From positions 33,161-97,160 of the forward strand of contig JAFSLQ010000050.1 of NCBI GenBank assembly GCA_017448355.1: a DNA stretch of 64,000 nt, given 5' to 3'. Below the pieces are notes generated by a model that saw only the letters and a program-made list of their open reading frames with translations, made no database searches and had not been told where the DNA came from. The translations under genes and the position numbers were made by a program. Shown piece by piece: positions 8,671 through 16,795 of the stretch (position 1 is its first letter; the number at the start of each line of letters is the position of its first letter). The DNA comes from Clostridia bacterium (GTDB lineage: Bacteria; Bacillota; Clostridia; Christensenellales; Borkfalkiaceae).

Positions 8671-10020
8671 TCACTTGCCCGTATTACAGAACAAGAAACC
8701 TTCTGCCACCATATCGACGGTTACCGTCTGCATGGACACCCTTCCCCAATACGATTCGGTTCTTCTTTCTACCGACAACTTAACGCTGTCGCCTGCCGCG
8801 AGCTTATCGAACACCGCGCTAAAATCGCTGATTGTCGCAATCTTTTTAGAAACGACGGTCTCATCGCCGCGCTTAACTTCTACCGATAAAACGGTATCTT
8901 TTTGTTTTAAGCCGCTTTTTGCGGAAATACTGCCGCTTGACACCGACGAAACGTACACGTAAGAACTGCCGTTATCCGTCCCTTCCGAAACGGTAAACCC
9001 GAACTTAATCTTTCTGCCTGATACATAGCCGTAATTATTTTCTGTTGCCGTACCCAAAAGTTGCGCCGCAATTTCAGCAAACCCGTTACCGTTTTCAAGA
9101 TAGCAAGGAATAGCAAAATTAATATTCGTGTAACTCGTATTCCCCGCGTTAGTTATGCCGATAAGTTCGCCGTAAAGATTATAAAGCCCGCCGCCGGAAC
9201 TACCGGGATTTGTAGAAACGTCTATCTGCATAAGCGTCATATTCCCGACTTCGGACACGGACGTTTCGCGCGCAAGATAACTTACCACCCCGCGTGCGAC
9301 CGAACCGGGCATAGCCCCCGTAGGATTTCCGATAGAAAACACCGTTTCGCCTTTTTTGACCTTATAACCCGTACTGAAATCAGGCAACTGCGCCTTCCCG
9401 ATTTTGTCCTTGGAAAGTTTTTTACCGGACTTTGCCGCAACGCTCAAATCGAGTTTTAAAAGCGCGATATCCGATTCAAAGTCTCCGCCGACAAGCGTTA
9501 CTGCGTAGCCTTGCTGCTTGTATTCGGACGGCGTTCCGTTCCCGATATAACCGCTGAAAACATAGTCGGAATTATCGTAGGCATAATTTTCGTCCGGAAG
9601 CGTTATCTCTATCTCTCCGATACCTTCCGTGCCGAAAGTGTTTTCTTTTGAGACCATATGATGACAAGTAATAATGTACACTATATTGTCGTCTTGTTTC
9701 CAGGAAACGCCGTTTATCCCCGTACTGTCAACGGAAATATCGACTATAACGCCTGAGCCCGCGCCGCCGTTTACCGTTAAGATTTGCACGGAAGAGCGGT
9801 CGACTTTTTCTACCGCTTCTATAAACGCGTCTTCGATATTGCTTGTTTTTGCAGTCGTGTTAAACTTTACGGACTGTGCGCTGATAATAGAATCCGTATC
9901 CGTATAATCGCCGTAGTTGGTTTTAGAAGAATTGTCGATAAACGAGCAACCGCTTATAAATACCAACGCAAGAATTAAAGATACAACCGAAGTTAAAATC
10001 AAGGAAAATCTTTTTTTCAT
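8671..10020 (-). CDS. HtrA/DegP-like trypsin-fold serine protease, lipoprotein with PDZ domain
   Basis: A 449-residue envelope quality-control protease. It begins with a lipoprotein signal peptide: a basic start, a hydrophobic core to about residue 20 and an ISGC lipobox with lipidated Cys25. It should therefore sit on the outer face of the membrane. The chymotrypsin-like domain (about 65-310) shows the triad His121 (ITCHHMV), Asp184 (SDIALLKL) and Ser275 (NPGSSGGGLY). A single PDZ-like domain follows (about 335-430, with SAKSGLKQKDTVLSV). Anchoring by a lipid rather than by a transmembrane helix is less usual in Firmicutes HtrA. An intrinsic terminator follows the gene; a GGGAG ribosome binding site precedes the ATG. 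Confidence 0.9.
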   Translation of the reverse strand: MKKRFSLILTSVVSLILALVFISGCSFIDNSSKTNYGDYTDTDSIISAQSVKFNTTAKTSNIEDAFIEAVEKVDRSSVQILTVNGGAGSGVIVDISVDSTGINGVSWKQDDNIVYIITCHHMVSKENTFGTEGIGEIEITLPDENYAYDNSDYVFSGYIGNGTPSEYKQQGYAVTLVGGDFESDIALLKLDLSVAAKSGKKLSKDKIGKAQLPDFSTGYKVKKGETVFSIGNPTGAMPGSVARGVVSYLARETSVSEVGNMTLMQIDVSTNPGSSGGGLYNLYGELIGITNAGNTSYTNINFAIPCYLENGNGFAEIAAQLLGTATENNYGYVSGRKIKFGFTVSEGTDNGSSYVYVSSVSSGSISAKSGLKQKDTVLSVEVKRGDETVVSKKIATISDFSAVFDKLAAGDSVKLSVERRTESYWGRVSMQTVTVDMVAEGFLFCNTGK

Positions 10021-10090
10021 AAATATAAATCTCCCATAAAATTCAGTACAATATTATTTTATACAATCAACATTGAAAAAACCTTAAAAA

Positions 10091-10125
10091 TGCAAAAAAC
10101 AACAAAAGGGGCGAAAAGCCCCTTT
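10091..10125 (-). terminator. Intrinsic terminator for the yebC transcription unit
   Basis: On the minus strand AAAGGGGC, a 5-nt loop and GCCCCTTT are followed by the U-rich TGTTGTTTTTT. It stands about 240 bp downstream of yebC and just upstream of the HtrA-like gene. In the 339-bp gap 10021-10359 I see this terminator, the longer hairpin at 10304-10340, and AT-rich sequence with no credible coding frame. Confidence 0.65.
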
Positions 10126-10303
10126 CCCCCGCAAGGCTGCGGGAGAAAAACTGCCGCAATCTGGCGGTATATAAAGCGGCAGCAATTTAACGGTAATTTT
10201 ATATTTAGAAAACCACCTTACCGCCGTCAAAACAAAGTATCGGCAATCTTTACGTTTTTATGTATTTACCCCTTAAATTTATAAAATATACTTAAAGAAA
10301 CGA

Positions 10304-10340
10304 TTTTGCCCCGACGCTATATTTTGGCGTCGGGGCAAAA
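10304..10340. repeat. 14-bp perfect inverted repeat downstream of yebC
   Basis: TTTTGCCCCGACGC (10304-10317) and its exact complement (10327-10340) flank a 9-nt loop, 19 bp after the yebC stop. The stem is strong but has no U-tract on either strand. It may protect the 3' end of the yebC mRNA or cause pausing before the terminator at 10091-10125. Confidence 0.6.
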
Positions 10341-10359
10341 AACAGATTTATCAGATATT

Positions 10360-11097
10360 TTATTCTTCTTCGTCTTCGGGAAGGTCTACGTTATGATAAA
10401 CGTCCGAAACGTCGTCAAGGTCTTCCAAGGCGTCGATAAGTTTTTTAAATTTCACAAGTTCGTCGCCGTCAAGGGTAATTTTCGTTTGCGGAATCATACG
10501 GATTTCCGCTTCGAAAAAGTTAAGTCCCTTTCCTTCCAATTCCTTTCTTATAGAAGAAAAATCCGCGACGGAAGTATGAATTTCAAATGCGTCGTCTTCG
10601 GCGATAAAATCGTCCGCACCTGCGTCAAGCGCCATTTCCATAACGGCGTCTTCCGAAAGTTCGGGCGTGCGTTCTACAACGATTATTCCCATAGTCGTAA
10701 AAGTGAACGATACGCAACCCGCGTTGCCGAGTGAGCCGCCGTGCTTACGCATAGCCGTCCTTATAAAGTCGACGGTACGGTTTTTATTGTCGGTTAAGGC
10801 CTTAATAATGACCGCGCTACCCGCAGGGCCGTACCCTTCGTAAGTAAGTTCTTCGTAAGTAGCGTTAGAAAGTTCGCCCGCCGCCTTTGCGATACAACGC
10901 TTAATGTTATCGTTCGGCATATTGACAGCCTTTGCCTTTGCGATTGCGTCAGCAAGTTTGCTGTTTGTGTTGGGGTCGGGGTTGTTCTTTGCCGCGACCG
11001 CTATTTCTCTGCCGACTTTTGTGAATATTCTGCCCTTAATGGCGTCCGTTTTTGCCTTTTTAACGGCGATATTCGCCGCGTGACTATGTCCTGACAT
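10360..11097 (-). CDS. yebC: YebC/TACO1 family protein
   Basis: A 245-residue YebC-family protein, recognised from the N-terminal SGHSHAANIAVKKAKTDA, the GRIFTKVGREI stretch, the NMPNDNIKRCIAKA helix and the YEGYGPAG segment. The family binds RNA or DNA. Bacterial members have been described as transcription regulators (PmpR), and more recently as ribosome-associated factors that help translate proline-rich stretches. The N-terminal motif usually reads GHSKW; here it is GHSHA, so one otherwise near-invariant position differs. It lies 12 bp after the RNA methyltransferase gene, in a translation-linked neighbourhood. A GGAGAAAAAC site precedes the ATG. Confidence 0.95.
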   Translation of the reverse strand: MSGHSHAANIAVKKAKTDAIKGRIFTKVGREIAVAAKNNPDPNTNSKLADAIAKAKAVNMPNDNIKRCIAKAAGELSNATYEELTYEGYGPAGSAVIIKALTDNKNRTVDFIRTAMRKHGGSLGNAGCVSFTFTTMGIIVVERTPELSEDAVMEMALDAGADDFIAEDDAFEIHTSVADFSSIRKELEGKGLNFFEAEIRMIPQTKITLDGDELVKFKKLIDALEDLDDVSDVYHNVDLPEDEEE

Positions 11098-11109
11098 TGT
11101 TTTTCTCCT

Positions 11110-11841
11110 TTAATTTTTTAGGGTAAGCGCGCACATTATTATTCCTGCGGACACCGCCGCATTTAAACTCTCCATACCGTTTTGCATAGGAATAGATACG
11201 GTAAAACTCGCCCGCGCTTTCAAGTCTTTTGAAACGCCGTGCGCTTCGTTGCCGATAACAAGACAGTATTCGCCGAAAATTTGCGCTTTCGCTATATTTT
11301 CGCCGTTCATATCCGCAACGACAAGCGGCACTTTAATAATGCTTAAAAGTTTTTCTCGCGTACCGGATAAAACCTTTACGCGGAAAATACCGCCCATACT
11401 TGCGCGCACCGCCTTGTTTGAATACGCGTCCGCGCCGTCGGCAATAAGCACCGTGTTAAACCCGAATGCCGCGGCACTTCTTATAATCGCACCGACGTTC
11501 GCGGGGTCAGAAACCCCGTCTAAAAGCACGCACTTTTCTTTTATCTCGAAAAGTTCCGTTTGCGGTTTTTTAACGACTGCAAGCACGCCTTGCGGAGAAA
11601 CTTCTTCGCTTACCGAATTAAAAACGTCGTCCGATAAAAGTTCGGTTTTACAGTTAAGGTCTGCGACAAGTTCAGCGCCCTTTTCCGTCGCCGCAATCAA
11701 CACGAGTTCCGCGCCGAAAGACGCCGCTTCACGAACGGATTTAGCGCCTTCTACAACGTATTCGCCATATTCGTCTCTGTATTTTTTATCGCGCAAAGCA
11801 CGTATTTTTTTTACGAGTGCGTTTTGCCTTGACGTTATCAT
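11110..11841 (-). CDS. SpoU/TrmH-family RNA 2'-O-methyltransferase
   Basis: A SPOUT methyltransferase of about 243 residues that should 2'-O-methylate rRNA or tRNA using SAM. The N-terminal substrate-binding domain begins ITSRQNALVKKIRAL. The three SpoU motifs follow: LDGVSDPANVGAIIRSA (motif 1), VIGNEAHGVSKDL (motif 2) and SIPMQNGMESLNAAVSAGI (motif 3, the knot). The ATG at 11841 is preferred to a TTG three codons upstream because the TTG sits directly against the upstream hairpin. The target nucleotide is unknown. The gene follows rplT after a short terminator-like hairpin and precedes yebC. Confidence 0.9.
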   Translation of the reverse strand: MITSRQNALVKKIRALRDKKYRDEYGEYVVEGAKSVREAASFGAELVLIAATEKGAELVADLNCKTELLSDDVFNSVSEEVSPQGVLAVVKKPQTELFEIKEKCVLLDGVSDPANVGAIIRSAAAFGFNTVLIADGADAYSNKAVRASMGGIFRVKVLSGTREKLLSIIKVPLVVADMNGENIAKAQIFGEYCLVIGNEAHGVSKDLKARASFTVSIPMQNGMESLNAAVSAGIIMCALTLKN

Positions 11842-11850
11842 TTTATCCAA

Positions 11851-11875
11851 ATAAAGCCTACTTGTAGTAGGCTTT
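11851..11875 (-). terminator. Hairpin between rplT and the RNA methyltransferase gene
   Basis: On the minus strand AAAGCCTAC, a 5-nt loop and GTAGGCTTT form a 9-bp stem followed by ATTT, immediately after rplT. The U-tract is short, so it may only partly stop transcription and allow readthrough into the methyltransferase and yebC. Confidence 0.55.
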
Positions 11876-11881
11876 AAAGTT

Positions 11882-12235
11882 TTATTTAAGATTTGCTTTC
11901 GCCTGTTCGCAAAGCGCGGTAAATCCCGCCGCGTCAGAAACCGCTATTTCCGCTAAAACTTTGCGATTAAGGTTTACGCCCGCGTTCTTTAAGCCGAACA
12001 TCAACTTGCTGTAAGAAAGTCCGTTCATCCTTGCCGCCGCATTGATACGGGCAATCCATAAAGCCCTGAAATCACGCTTTTTGTTCTTTCTGCCGATATA
12101 AGCGTAAAGCCCTGCCTTCATAACGGCTTCTCTTGCTACTCTGTATCTTTTGCTTCTTCCGCCAAAATAACCTTTAGCGAGTTTTAATATTTTTCTGCGC
12201 TTTTTAACGCCGTTTACACCTCTTTTAATACGCAT
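11882..12235 (-). CDS. rplT: 50S ribosomal protein L20
   Basis: A 117-residue L20, the normal length. It begins [20 protein letters not shown] and has the basic N-terminal extension, the [14 protein letters not shown] stretch and the [19 protein letters not shown] segment typical of the family. L20 is needed early in 50S assembly and, in Firmicutes, represses its own operon by binding the infC leader. It is last in infC-rpmI-rplT, 12 bp after rpmI, with a good GGAGAA ribosome binding site. Confidence 0.98.
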   Translation of the reverse strand: MRIKRGVNGVKKRRKILKLAKGYFGGRSKRYRVAREAVMKAGLYAYIGRKNKKRDFRALWIARINAAARMNGLSYSKLMFGLKNAGVNLNRKVLAEIAVSDAAGFTALCEQAKANLK

Positions 12236-12247
12236 GATAATTCTCCT

Positions 12248-12445
12248 TTATTTGTTATATATGAGTGTTTTCATCGTTTTTTCCTGAGTAGCGTCAACGT
12301 ACGCGCCCTCGCACAAACGGTTCTTTCTCTTTCTGTCTTTCTTGGTTAAAATGTGGTTTTTACCAGAACAAGCCCTTTTAATCTTGCCGGTTGCGGTTAA
12401 TTTAAATCTTTTTTTCGCCGCGCTTTTGGTCTTCATTTTCGGCAT
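12248..12445 (-). CDS. rpmI: 50S ribosomal protein L35
   Basis: A 65-residue L35 with the family pattern [21 protein letters not shown], then a histidine in [17 protein letters not shown]. The length is normal. It sits between infC (30 bp upstream) and rplT (12 bp downstream) in the conserved order; a GGAGGG site precedes the ATG. Confidence 0.98.
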   Translation of the reverse strand: MPKMKTKSAAKKRFKLTATGKIKRACSGKNHILTKKDRKRKNRLCEGAYVDATQEKTMKTLIYNK

Positions 12446-12475
12446 AATTTTGCCCTCCGTCAGTTTATTTTTTAA

Positions 12476-12988
12476 TTACGCTTTATTTGGCGCAAGCATC
12501 ATCCAGATGTTTCTGCCTTCCGTAAGCGGTTGTTTCTCTATCTGCCCGAAATCTTTTACCATATCGAAAAAGCGTTTCATAACGTCCACGCCGATTTCCT
12601 GATGCGCCATTTGTCTGCCGCGCATACGTATGGAAACTTTGACTTTATTGCCGCTTTGTAAAAATTTCTGCGTCTGTTTTGCTTTTACCTGCAAATCGCC
12701 GATATCGATGGTCATCGAAAGCCAAACTTCCTTGATTTCGGTAGTTTTTTGATTCTTTTTTGCCTCTTTTGCCTTTTTGGAAAGTTCAAACACGTATTTG
12801 CCGTAGTTCATAATCTTACAAACGGGCGGGACAGCGTTCGGCGAAATTTTCACTAAGTCAAGTTCCGCTTCTTCGGCAAGTCTTAACGCTTCTTTTGACG
12901 AAACGATGCCGAGTTGTTCCCCCGTTTCGCCTATAAGGCGAACTTCTCTGTCGCGAATTTCTTCGTTTAACTGATGTTCTTTTTTAAT
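12476..12988 (-). CDS. infC: Translation initiation factor IF-3, ATT start codon
   Basis: A 170-residue IF-3, which blocks premature subunit joining and proofreads start codons. The first ATG in frame (12853) would remove the N-terminal domain. Upstream in the same frame lies HQLNEEIRDREVRLIGETGE, the family's N-domain start. The frame begins at ATT (12988-12986), preceded by GAGGT at 8-nt spacing. A rare AUU start is the known device by which IF-3 limits its own translation. The linker is KISPNAVPPVCKIMNYGKY and the C-domain contains VKVSIRMRGRQMAHQEIG. Promoter and attenuator lie upstream (13187-12989). Confidence 0.95.
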   Translation of the reverse strand: MKKEHQLNEEIRDREVRLIGETGEQLGIVSSKEALRLAEEAELDLVKISPNAVPPVCKIMNYGKYVFELSKKAKEAKKNQKTTEIKEVWLSMTIDIGDLQVKAKQTQKFLQSGNKVKVSIRMRGRQMAHQEIGVDVMKRFFDMVKDFGQIEKQPLTEGRNIWMMLAPNKA

Positions 12989-13150
12989 GGGTTTGTACCT
13001 CGCAAATTATTTTCCGCTTGCGGAATAAAGGCATAAAAAATCGGGTCTTCTTAAAGACAGAAAACCCGAATATACGCATAAGCGTAATTTTCTTTTATCG
13101 AGCCGTACGCGACGATTTCGGTGCGGCGAGAAGGGTTTCTTCTTCTTTAA
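12989..13150 (-). ncRNA. infC leader RNA (L20-leader type autoregulatory region)
   Basis: About 160 nt of untranslated leader between the promoter and the ATT start of infC. It contains several pairing segments and ends in an intrinsic terminator-like hairpin before the ribosome binding site. In Firmicutes this region usually binds L20 and terminates transcription when L20 is in excess. Position, length and the terminator support the call; the L20-binding fold was not modelled. Confidence 0.6.
13035..13070 (-). terminator. Attenuator hairpin in the infC leader
   Basis: On the minus strand TCGGGT pairs with ACCCGA around a 17-nt A/U-rich loop, followed directly by TTTTTT. It lies about 45 nt before the infC start, inside the leader, so it can act only as a conditional terminator for the infC-rpmI-rplT operon. 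Confidence 0.75.
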
Positions 13151-13158
13151 GCCTTTTA

Positions 13159-13187
13159 ATGATACACTAATTCCCCGCGTTTGTCAA
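13159..13187 (-). promoter_or_regulatory. SigmaA promoter of infC-rpmI-rplT
   Basis: On the minus strand TTGACA (13187-13182), a 17-bp spacer and TATCAT (13164-13159). The -35 box is perfect and the spacing ideal, as expected for a ribosomal-protein operon. Confidence 0.85.
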
Positions 13188-13238
13188 CGGTTTTAAGGTC
13201 GATTTAAAAATTTTTACGTTTTAACTGAAAATTGCATT

Positions 13239-13727
13239 TTATTGCCACTTTTTGTTTAACTCTTCTTTTACTCTGTCGATAAAATTTTCGGGCTTGTCGG
13301 TAGGGGCAAATCTCTCCACGACTTCCCCCTTACGGTTAATTAAAAACTTTGTAAAGTTCCATTTTACCGACTTGGGTTTGCCTTTTTCGTTCTGACAGAT
13401 AAGCCATTTATATAACGGGTCGGCTTTATCGCCCTTAACTTCTATCTTTTTAAATCTCGTAAACTTGGTGTTGAATTTAAGCGTGCAAAACGTGTTTATC
13501 TCTTCGTCGCTGCCGGGGGCTTGACGGAAGAATTGATTGCACGGAAAATCTAAAATCTCAAAGCCTTGGTCTTTTAATTCTTCGTACATTTTCTCCAAAG
13601 CGTCGTACTGCGGGGTAAAGCCGCACTTGGTTGCAGTATTCACGATAAGCAAAACCATGCCTTCGTACTTTTTTAAACTAACTTCTTCGCCGTTTTGAGC
13701 GAGTACTTTAAAATCATAAACCGTCAT
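13239..13727 (-). CDS. Glutathione peroxidase-family thiol peroxidase
   Basis: A 162-residue Cys-type GPx that reduces hydroperoxides, probably with thioredoxin-like donors in this kind of organism. It has the peroxidatic Cys35 in NTATKCGFTPQY, the FPCNQF motif (conserved Gln) and KWNFTKFL (conserved Trp/Asn). The open frame runs 63 codons further upstream, but the ATG at 13727 is chosen because AAAGGAGAAAAAT precedes it and the family's N-terminus starts there. It lies 19 bp after the MBL-rubredoxin gene and is part of an OhrR-like-controlled oxidative stress operon. Confidence 0.92.
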   Translation of the reverse strand: MTVYDFKVLAQNGEEVSLKKYEGMVLLIVNTATKCGFTPQYDALEKMYEELKDQGFEILDFPCNQFFRQAPGSDEEINTFCTLKFNTKFTRFKKIEVKGDKADPLYKWLICQNEKGKPKSVKWNFTKFLINRKGEVVERFAPTDKPENFIDRVKEELNKKWQ

Positions 13728-13746
13728 ATTTTTCTCCTTTTCCCTA

Positions 13747-14688
13747 TTATGCGGAGTTAAACTTTGATTTCGGCTGTTTGCAAAGTGGGCATTTCCAGTC
13801 TTCGGGTAAATCGCTAAACGCCACACCGCCGTTTTCAGCAGGGTCGTAAACGTATCCGCAAATAGAACAAACGTATTTACCGCTCGCTTTTTTATCCGAA
13901 AAATTAACTTCCGCAAGGACGGTAGGCACGGGATTATCTAAATCCATAACGCGCTTTGCTTCCAAATTTTCGTAGCCTTGCGGGGTGTGAGTGCCACAGT
14001 AAACCGTCGGGTGATTTTTTATAAACTCTCTAACCCTATCCATTGTCTCACGTGCGGATTTTTTATCGTCATACACTACGGACAGTTTGTTCAGATACAA
14101 CGCTTCGTCAACGTAAGTAATATCGCCGTGCAGCATATAGAAAAGTCCGCCGTCTTCTACTATTACAATGCTGTTACCGTTGGTGTGTCCCTTCGCTTTG
14201 ATAAAAAAGACGCCGTCCGTTATCTTTTGCGATTCGGGGAAATTATAGTACGCGCCGTCCGTAAACTTTACGGGGATTATATTGTTAAGCCCTTTAAGTT
14301 CTTCCGCGCCCGTTTCTTCTTCGTTTACGTAAATTTTTGCGTTCGGGAAAGATTTAAGTTCGCCGGAGTGGTCGGAATGCCTGTGCGTAAGCAATATCTT
14401 CGTTATTCTGTCGGGTTTATACCCAAGGTTATTCAATGCCTCCATATAACTGCAAATATCGAACCCTGTGAAACCGAAACTGTTTTCATCGGGAGTTTCT
14501 TCGGGTGTTCCCGCTGGTAGTCCCGTATCGACCAAAATAACTTCTTTGCCCGTGTCGATTAGATAATTTTGCAAACTGCCGCGATAACGAACGTTTTTAT
14601 CGAACTTATCAACACCTTCTTCTCCGCCGAACGCGAACGGCTGGGTATAAAACCCGTCTTTTCTGAATTTTACCGCTTTAATAATCAT
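13747..14688 (-). CDS. MBL-fold metallohydrolase with C-terminal rubredoxin domain
   Basis: A 313-residue fusion. The metallo-beta-lactamase domain (about 1-255) carries the metal ligands in THRHSDH (His102, His104, Asp106, His107) and later HTNGNS and HGD. The C-terminal rubredoxin domain (about 268-310) has [10 protein letters not shown] and DWKCPLCK, four cysteines for one Fe. Such fusions suggest a redox-coupled role, for example electron delivery during oxygen or peroxide detoxification. It overlaps the OhrR-like regulator gene by 4 bp (ATGA), so it is in the regulator's operon. Its substrate is unknown. No flavodoxin domain is present, so it is not a complete flavodiiron protein. Confidence 0.88.
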   Translation of the reverse strand: MIIKAVKFRKDGFYTQPFAFGGEEGVDKFDKNVRYRGSLQNYLIDTGKEVILVDTGLPAGTPEETPDENSFGFTGFDICSYMEALNNLGYKPDRITKILLTHRHSDHSGELKSFPNAKIYVNEEETGAEELKGLNNIIPVKFTDGAYYNFPESQKITDGVFFIKAKGHTNGNSIVIVEDGGLFYMLHGDITYVDEALYLNKLSVVYDDKKSARETMDRVREFIKNHPTVYCGTHTPQGYENLEAKRVMDLDNPVPTVLAEVNFSDKKASGKYVCSICGYVYDPAENGGVAFSDLPEDWKCPLCKQPKSKFNSA

Positions 14689-15134
14689 TTACTCCAATCT
14701 CCTTTTAATAATTTATATAATAATGACTTGAATTGCATAAATTCTTCGTCGGTAAGCCAATGTTCTTCCGCAAGCGTTTTGGGTACTTGTACCGCTTTTT
14801 CTTTTAAGCGTCTCCCTTCTTCCGTAAGACTTATAACGATATTGCGTTTATCCGCATTATCCTTACGAATATCTACAAAACCTTTTTCTTTGAGTTTTTT
14901 AAGCAAATCCGTAAGGGTATTTGCCTGTAAATACAATGCGCTTACCAAATCTTTTTCGTTTACGGTTTCCTTTTCCCATAAAACCATCATAGTAACGTAT
15001 TGCGTATAGGTAAGATTTAATTCTTTAAGTAGCGGTTGATACCTGCGTAAAATCTTGTTCGCCACCGCATACGTCGGAAAACAAACCTGATTTTTTAGCA
15101 GTAACATAGAATAATCTTCTTTCACAGTCTCCAC
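14685..15134 (-). CDS. MarR-family regulator, OhrR-like peroxide sensor
   Basis: A 149-residue winged-helix regulator. The N-terminal [13 protein letters not shown] segment matches the OhrR/MgrA subgroup, in which that cysteine (Cys18 here) is oxidised by organic peroxides and releases DNA. The wing region reads [20 protein letters not shown]. The frame opens at GTG (15134); an ATG nine codons later is an alternative start and would keep the cysteine. The gene leads an operon with the MBL-rubredoxin and GPx genes, and a perfect palindrome overlaps its promoter, so autorepression relieved by peroxides is likely. Confidence 0.88.
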   Translation of the reverse strand: METVKEDYSMLLLKNQVCFPTYAVANKILRRYQPLLKELNLTYTQYVTMMVLWEKETVNEKDLVSALYLQANTLTDLLKKLKEKGFVDIRKDNADKRNIVISLTEEGRRLKEKAVQVPKTLAEEHWLTDEEFMQFKSLLYKLLKGDWSK

Positions 15135-15153
15135 CGTTTCTATTATTGATAAT

Positions 15154-15182
15154 ATTATATCGTGTCCGATATAATTTGTAAA
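15154..15182 (-). promoter_or_regulatory. Promoter with palindromic MarR/OhrR-type operator
   Basis: On the minus strand TTTACA (15182-15177), a 17-bp spacer and TATAAT (15159-15154). A perfect inverted repeat, ATTATATCG-N4-CGATATAAT (15154-15175), covers the spacer and the -10 box. A bound regulator would block polymerase directly. Confidence 0.8.
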
Positions 15183-15328
15183 GAGATTTTATAAATATTT
15201 TTAAAATTGTGATTCAATCACTTTAAGGCGAGAGTAAGCCCCCTTTCCTTTGTCGCGGATTAGTGGTATAATAAGATTACATAACATACTGCTGTAAAAA
15301 ACCGACAAATTTTTGAAAGGAGTATAAT

Positions 15329-15997
15329 ATGTTGTATCTTTCAGCCGACATTATAAAACAACTGCCGTTTTACGATAAACTTACCGATGCCGACAAACAG
15401 TTGATAAGGCAGCGCGCAATAATTAATTTTCTTCCGAAAGGCAAAATAATAAGTTGTTACGAAAAGCAAGGGTTCGGCGTGTTTTACATACTGGACGGCG
15501 AAATCAGACTGTTTTTAAGCGACGGAGAACACCGACCCATTACCCTGTTTTCCGCTTATGCGGGCGAAATGAGCGTGCTTTCCGCGTCTTGTATACTTAC
15601 CCCCATTTCCTTTGAAGCGCATCAAAGGGCGGAAATCGATACCACTATTTACCTTATAGATACGGAGTGCTTTAAAGAAATAGTCGATAGGAACTTACAA
15701 GTCAGATGTTACGTTTATGAACTTCTTGCCGAAAGATTTTCCAGCGTGATAGAAAACATTCAAAGTATTCTCTTTGACGATATCGAACAAAGGCTTATAA
15801 ATTTTCTGTTCAGAAAACATTTTTCTTTAAAAACCGAAGAATTTAAACTTACCCAGACGGAAATTGCTGAAGCCATAAGCACTTCGCGCGAAGTAGTCGG
15901 TCGCGCACTTAAAAAATTGTCTGAAAAAAAGGTAATTTCTTACGAAAAAGGAGTTATTAAGATTTTATCCGTTGAAAAACTAAAAATAAACCGTTAA
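15329..15997 (+). CDS. Crp/Fnr-family transcriptional regulator
   Basis: A 222-residue activator-type regulator with an N-terminal cyclic-nucleotide-binding-like barrel (about 15-125, with FYILDGEIRLFL), a dimerisation helix (about 125-160) and a C-terminal HTH_Crp domain (TQTEIAEAISTSREVVGRAL). No four-cysteine Fe-S pattern is evident, so it is not a classical Fnr, although a few cysteines are present. It is the first plus-strand gene, divergent from the OhrR-like operon. A TATAAT at 15271 has only a weak -35, which suggests an activated promoter. AAAGGAG precedes the ATG and a terminator follows at 16018. Confidence 0.9.
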   Translation: MLYLSADIIKQLPFYDKLTDADKQLIRQRAIINFLPKGKIISCYEKQGFGVFYILDGEIRLFLSDGEHRPITLFSAYAGEMSVLSASCILTPISFEAHQRAEIDTTIYLIDTECFKEIVDRNLQVRCYVYELLAERFSSVIENIQSILFDDIEQRLINFLFRKHFSLKTEEFKLTQTEIAEAISTSREVVGRALKKLSEKKVISYEKGVIKILSVEKLKINR

Positions 15998-16017
15998 CCC
16001 TGCGAAAATTTTAATAA

Positions 16018-16080
16018 AGAGACCATAAGACGTCAAATCGCGATTAAGTTGCACCGAAACGTCTTTCGGTCTCTTTTGTT
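16018..16080 (+). terminator. Terminator after the Crp/Fnr gene
   Basis: AGAGACC..AAGACG and CGTCTT..GGTCTCT pair with a two-base interruption around a 27-nt loop and are followed by TTTTGTTT. The hairpin begins 20 bp after the stop codon. Confidence 0.65.
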
Positions 16081-16138
16081 TATTCGGATTTAATGATAAC
16101 ATCATATAAAGATTGTTATAGTAAAAGGAGATGTTTTT

Positions 16139-16714
16139 ATGAAAAGAATAAAACTTATATCTATTGCTATTACGTTAGCCTTAATCTTAACCGTAGGCGG
16201 TGTATACGCCACTTTTATTTATTCGCAAGCAACCCCCGACGCAGTAAGCGCAAACTGGCAGACCAACGTCCTTTCGGAAGCGGTAACCACGGGAAAGAAA
16301 GGTACAATCACGGTTACGGTGAACACTCTGACGCTTAAAGTGGATAACAAAGGCGACAATAAAACGGGGCTTGATAAAATTACGGGCATATTGCAGGCGA
16401 ACTTTATCCCCGCGACGGGAGCGGACGCAGACGTCGTTACCAACGGCATTACCTGGGGCGTGAAAATAACCTTTACCAACAATACTTTCAGAAATCAGGA
16501 AATACTTACCTCCACTACAACGGGCGCAACCTGGAACAACGTAGCGTTAAATAACGGAGCAAAATCACTCTCGGTTACCATTGACGAAACGGTGCTTTCG
16601 GGACTTATCGACGTAACCGAATTCGAACTTCCGACCTATTCGGATTATCAGGCTTATAAAACCGCATTTGAAGCCGTGGTTATTAATATCGAAGTCGGCG
16701 AGTACGTCTCTTAA
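16139..16714 (+). CDS. Secreted TasA/camelysin-like (SipW-dependent) protein
   Basis: A 191-residue exported protein with an N-terminal signal (basic MKRIK, hydrophobic to about residue 22) ending in GGVYATFIYSQA. This resembles the GGTYAYFSD-type cleavage region of TasA and camelysin precursors, which need a SipW-type peptidase. The mature part is rich in Thr, Asn and beta-type segments with no catalytic motif, as expected for an extracellular fibre or surface protein. A SipW-like peptidase gene follows. AAAGGAG precedes the ATG. The assignment rests on the signal sequence and the neighbour; the mature domain is too divergent to assign by eye. Confidence 0.7.
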   Translation: MKRIKLISIAITLALILTVGGVYATFIYSQATPDAVSANWQTNVLSEAVTTGKKGTITVTVNTLTLKVDNKGDNKTGLDKITGILQANFIPATGADADVVTNGITWGVKITFTNNTFRNQEILTSTTTGATWNNVALNNGAKSLSVTIDETVLSGLIDVTEFELPTYSDYQAYKTAFEAVVINIEVGEYVS

Positions 16715-16723
16715 AGCAAAGAA

Positions 16724-16773
16724 AATCTCCGTTCGGTCGCTTAAATTAATGGCGGAACGGAGATTATTTTTTG
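16724..16773 (+). terminator. Terminator between the TasA-like gene and its signal peptidase
   Basis: AATCTCCGTTC and GAACGGAGATT form an 11-bp stem, followed by ATTTTTT. It lies 10 bp after the stop codon and 23 bp before the peptidase gene. It should make the structural protein much more abundant than its peptidase. Confidence 0.8.
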
Positions 16774-16795
16774 TCCGATAAACAAGGATTATCTT

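Noticed and set aside
11249-11854. Plus-strand open frame of 201 codons opposite the RNA methyltransferase
   Set aside because: It mirrors the codon structure of the SPOUT gene, with low-complexity Ser/Ala composition; antisense shadow.
12476-12853. infC starting at the ATG at 12853
   Set aside because: It would delete the conserved N-domain; coding similarity continues to an ATT with a ribosome binding site at 12988.
13728-13916. N-terminal extension of the GPx gene
   Set aside because: It overlaps the end of the MBL-rubredoxin gene in another frame, and a strong ribosome binding site precedes the internal ATG.
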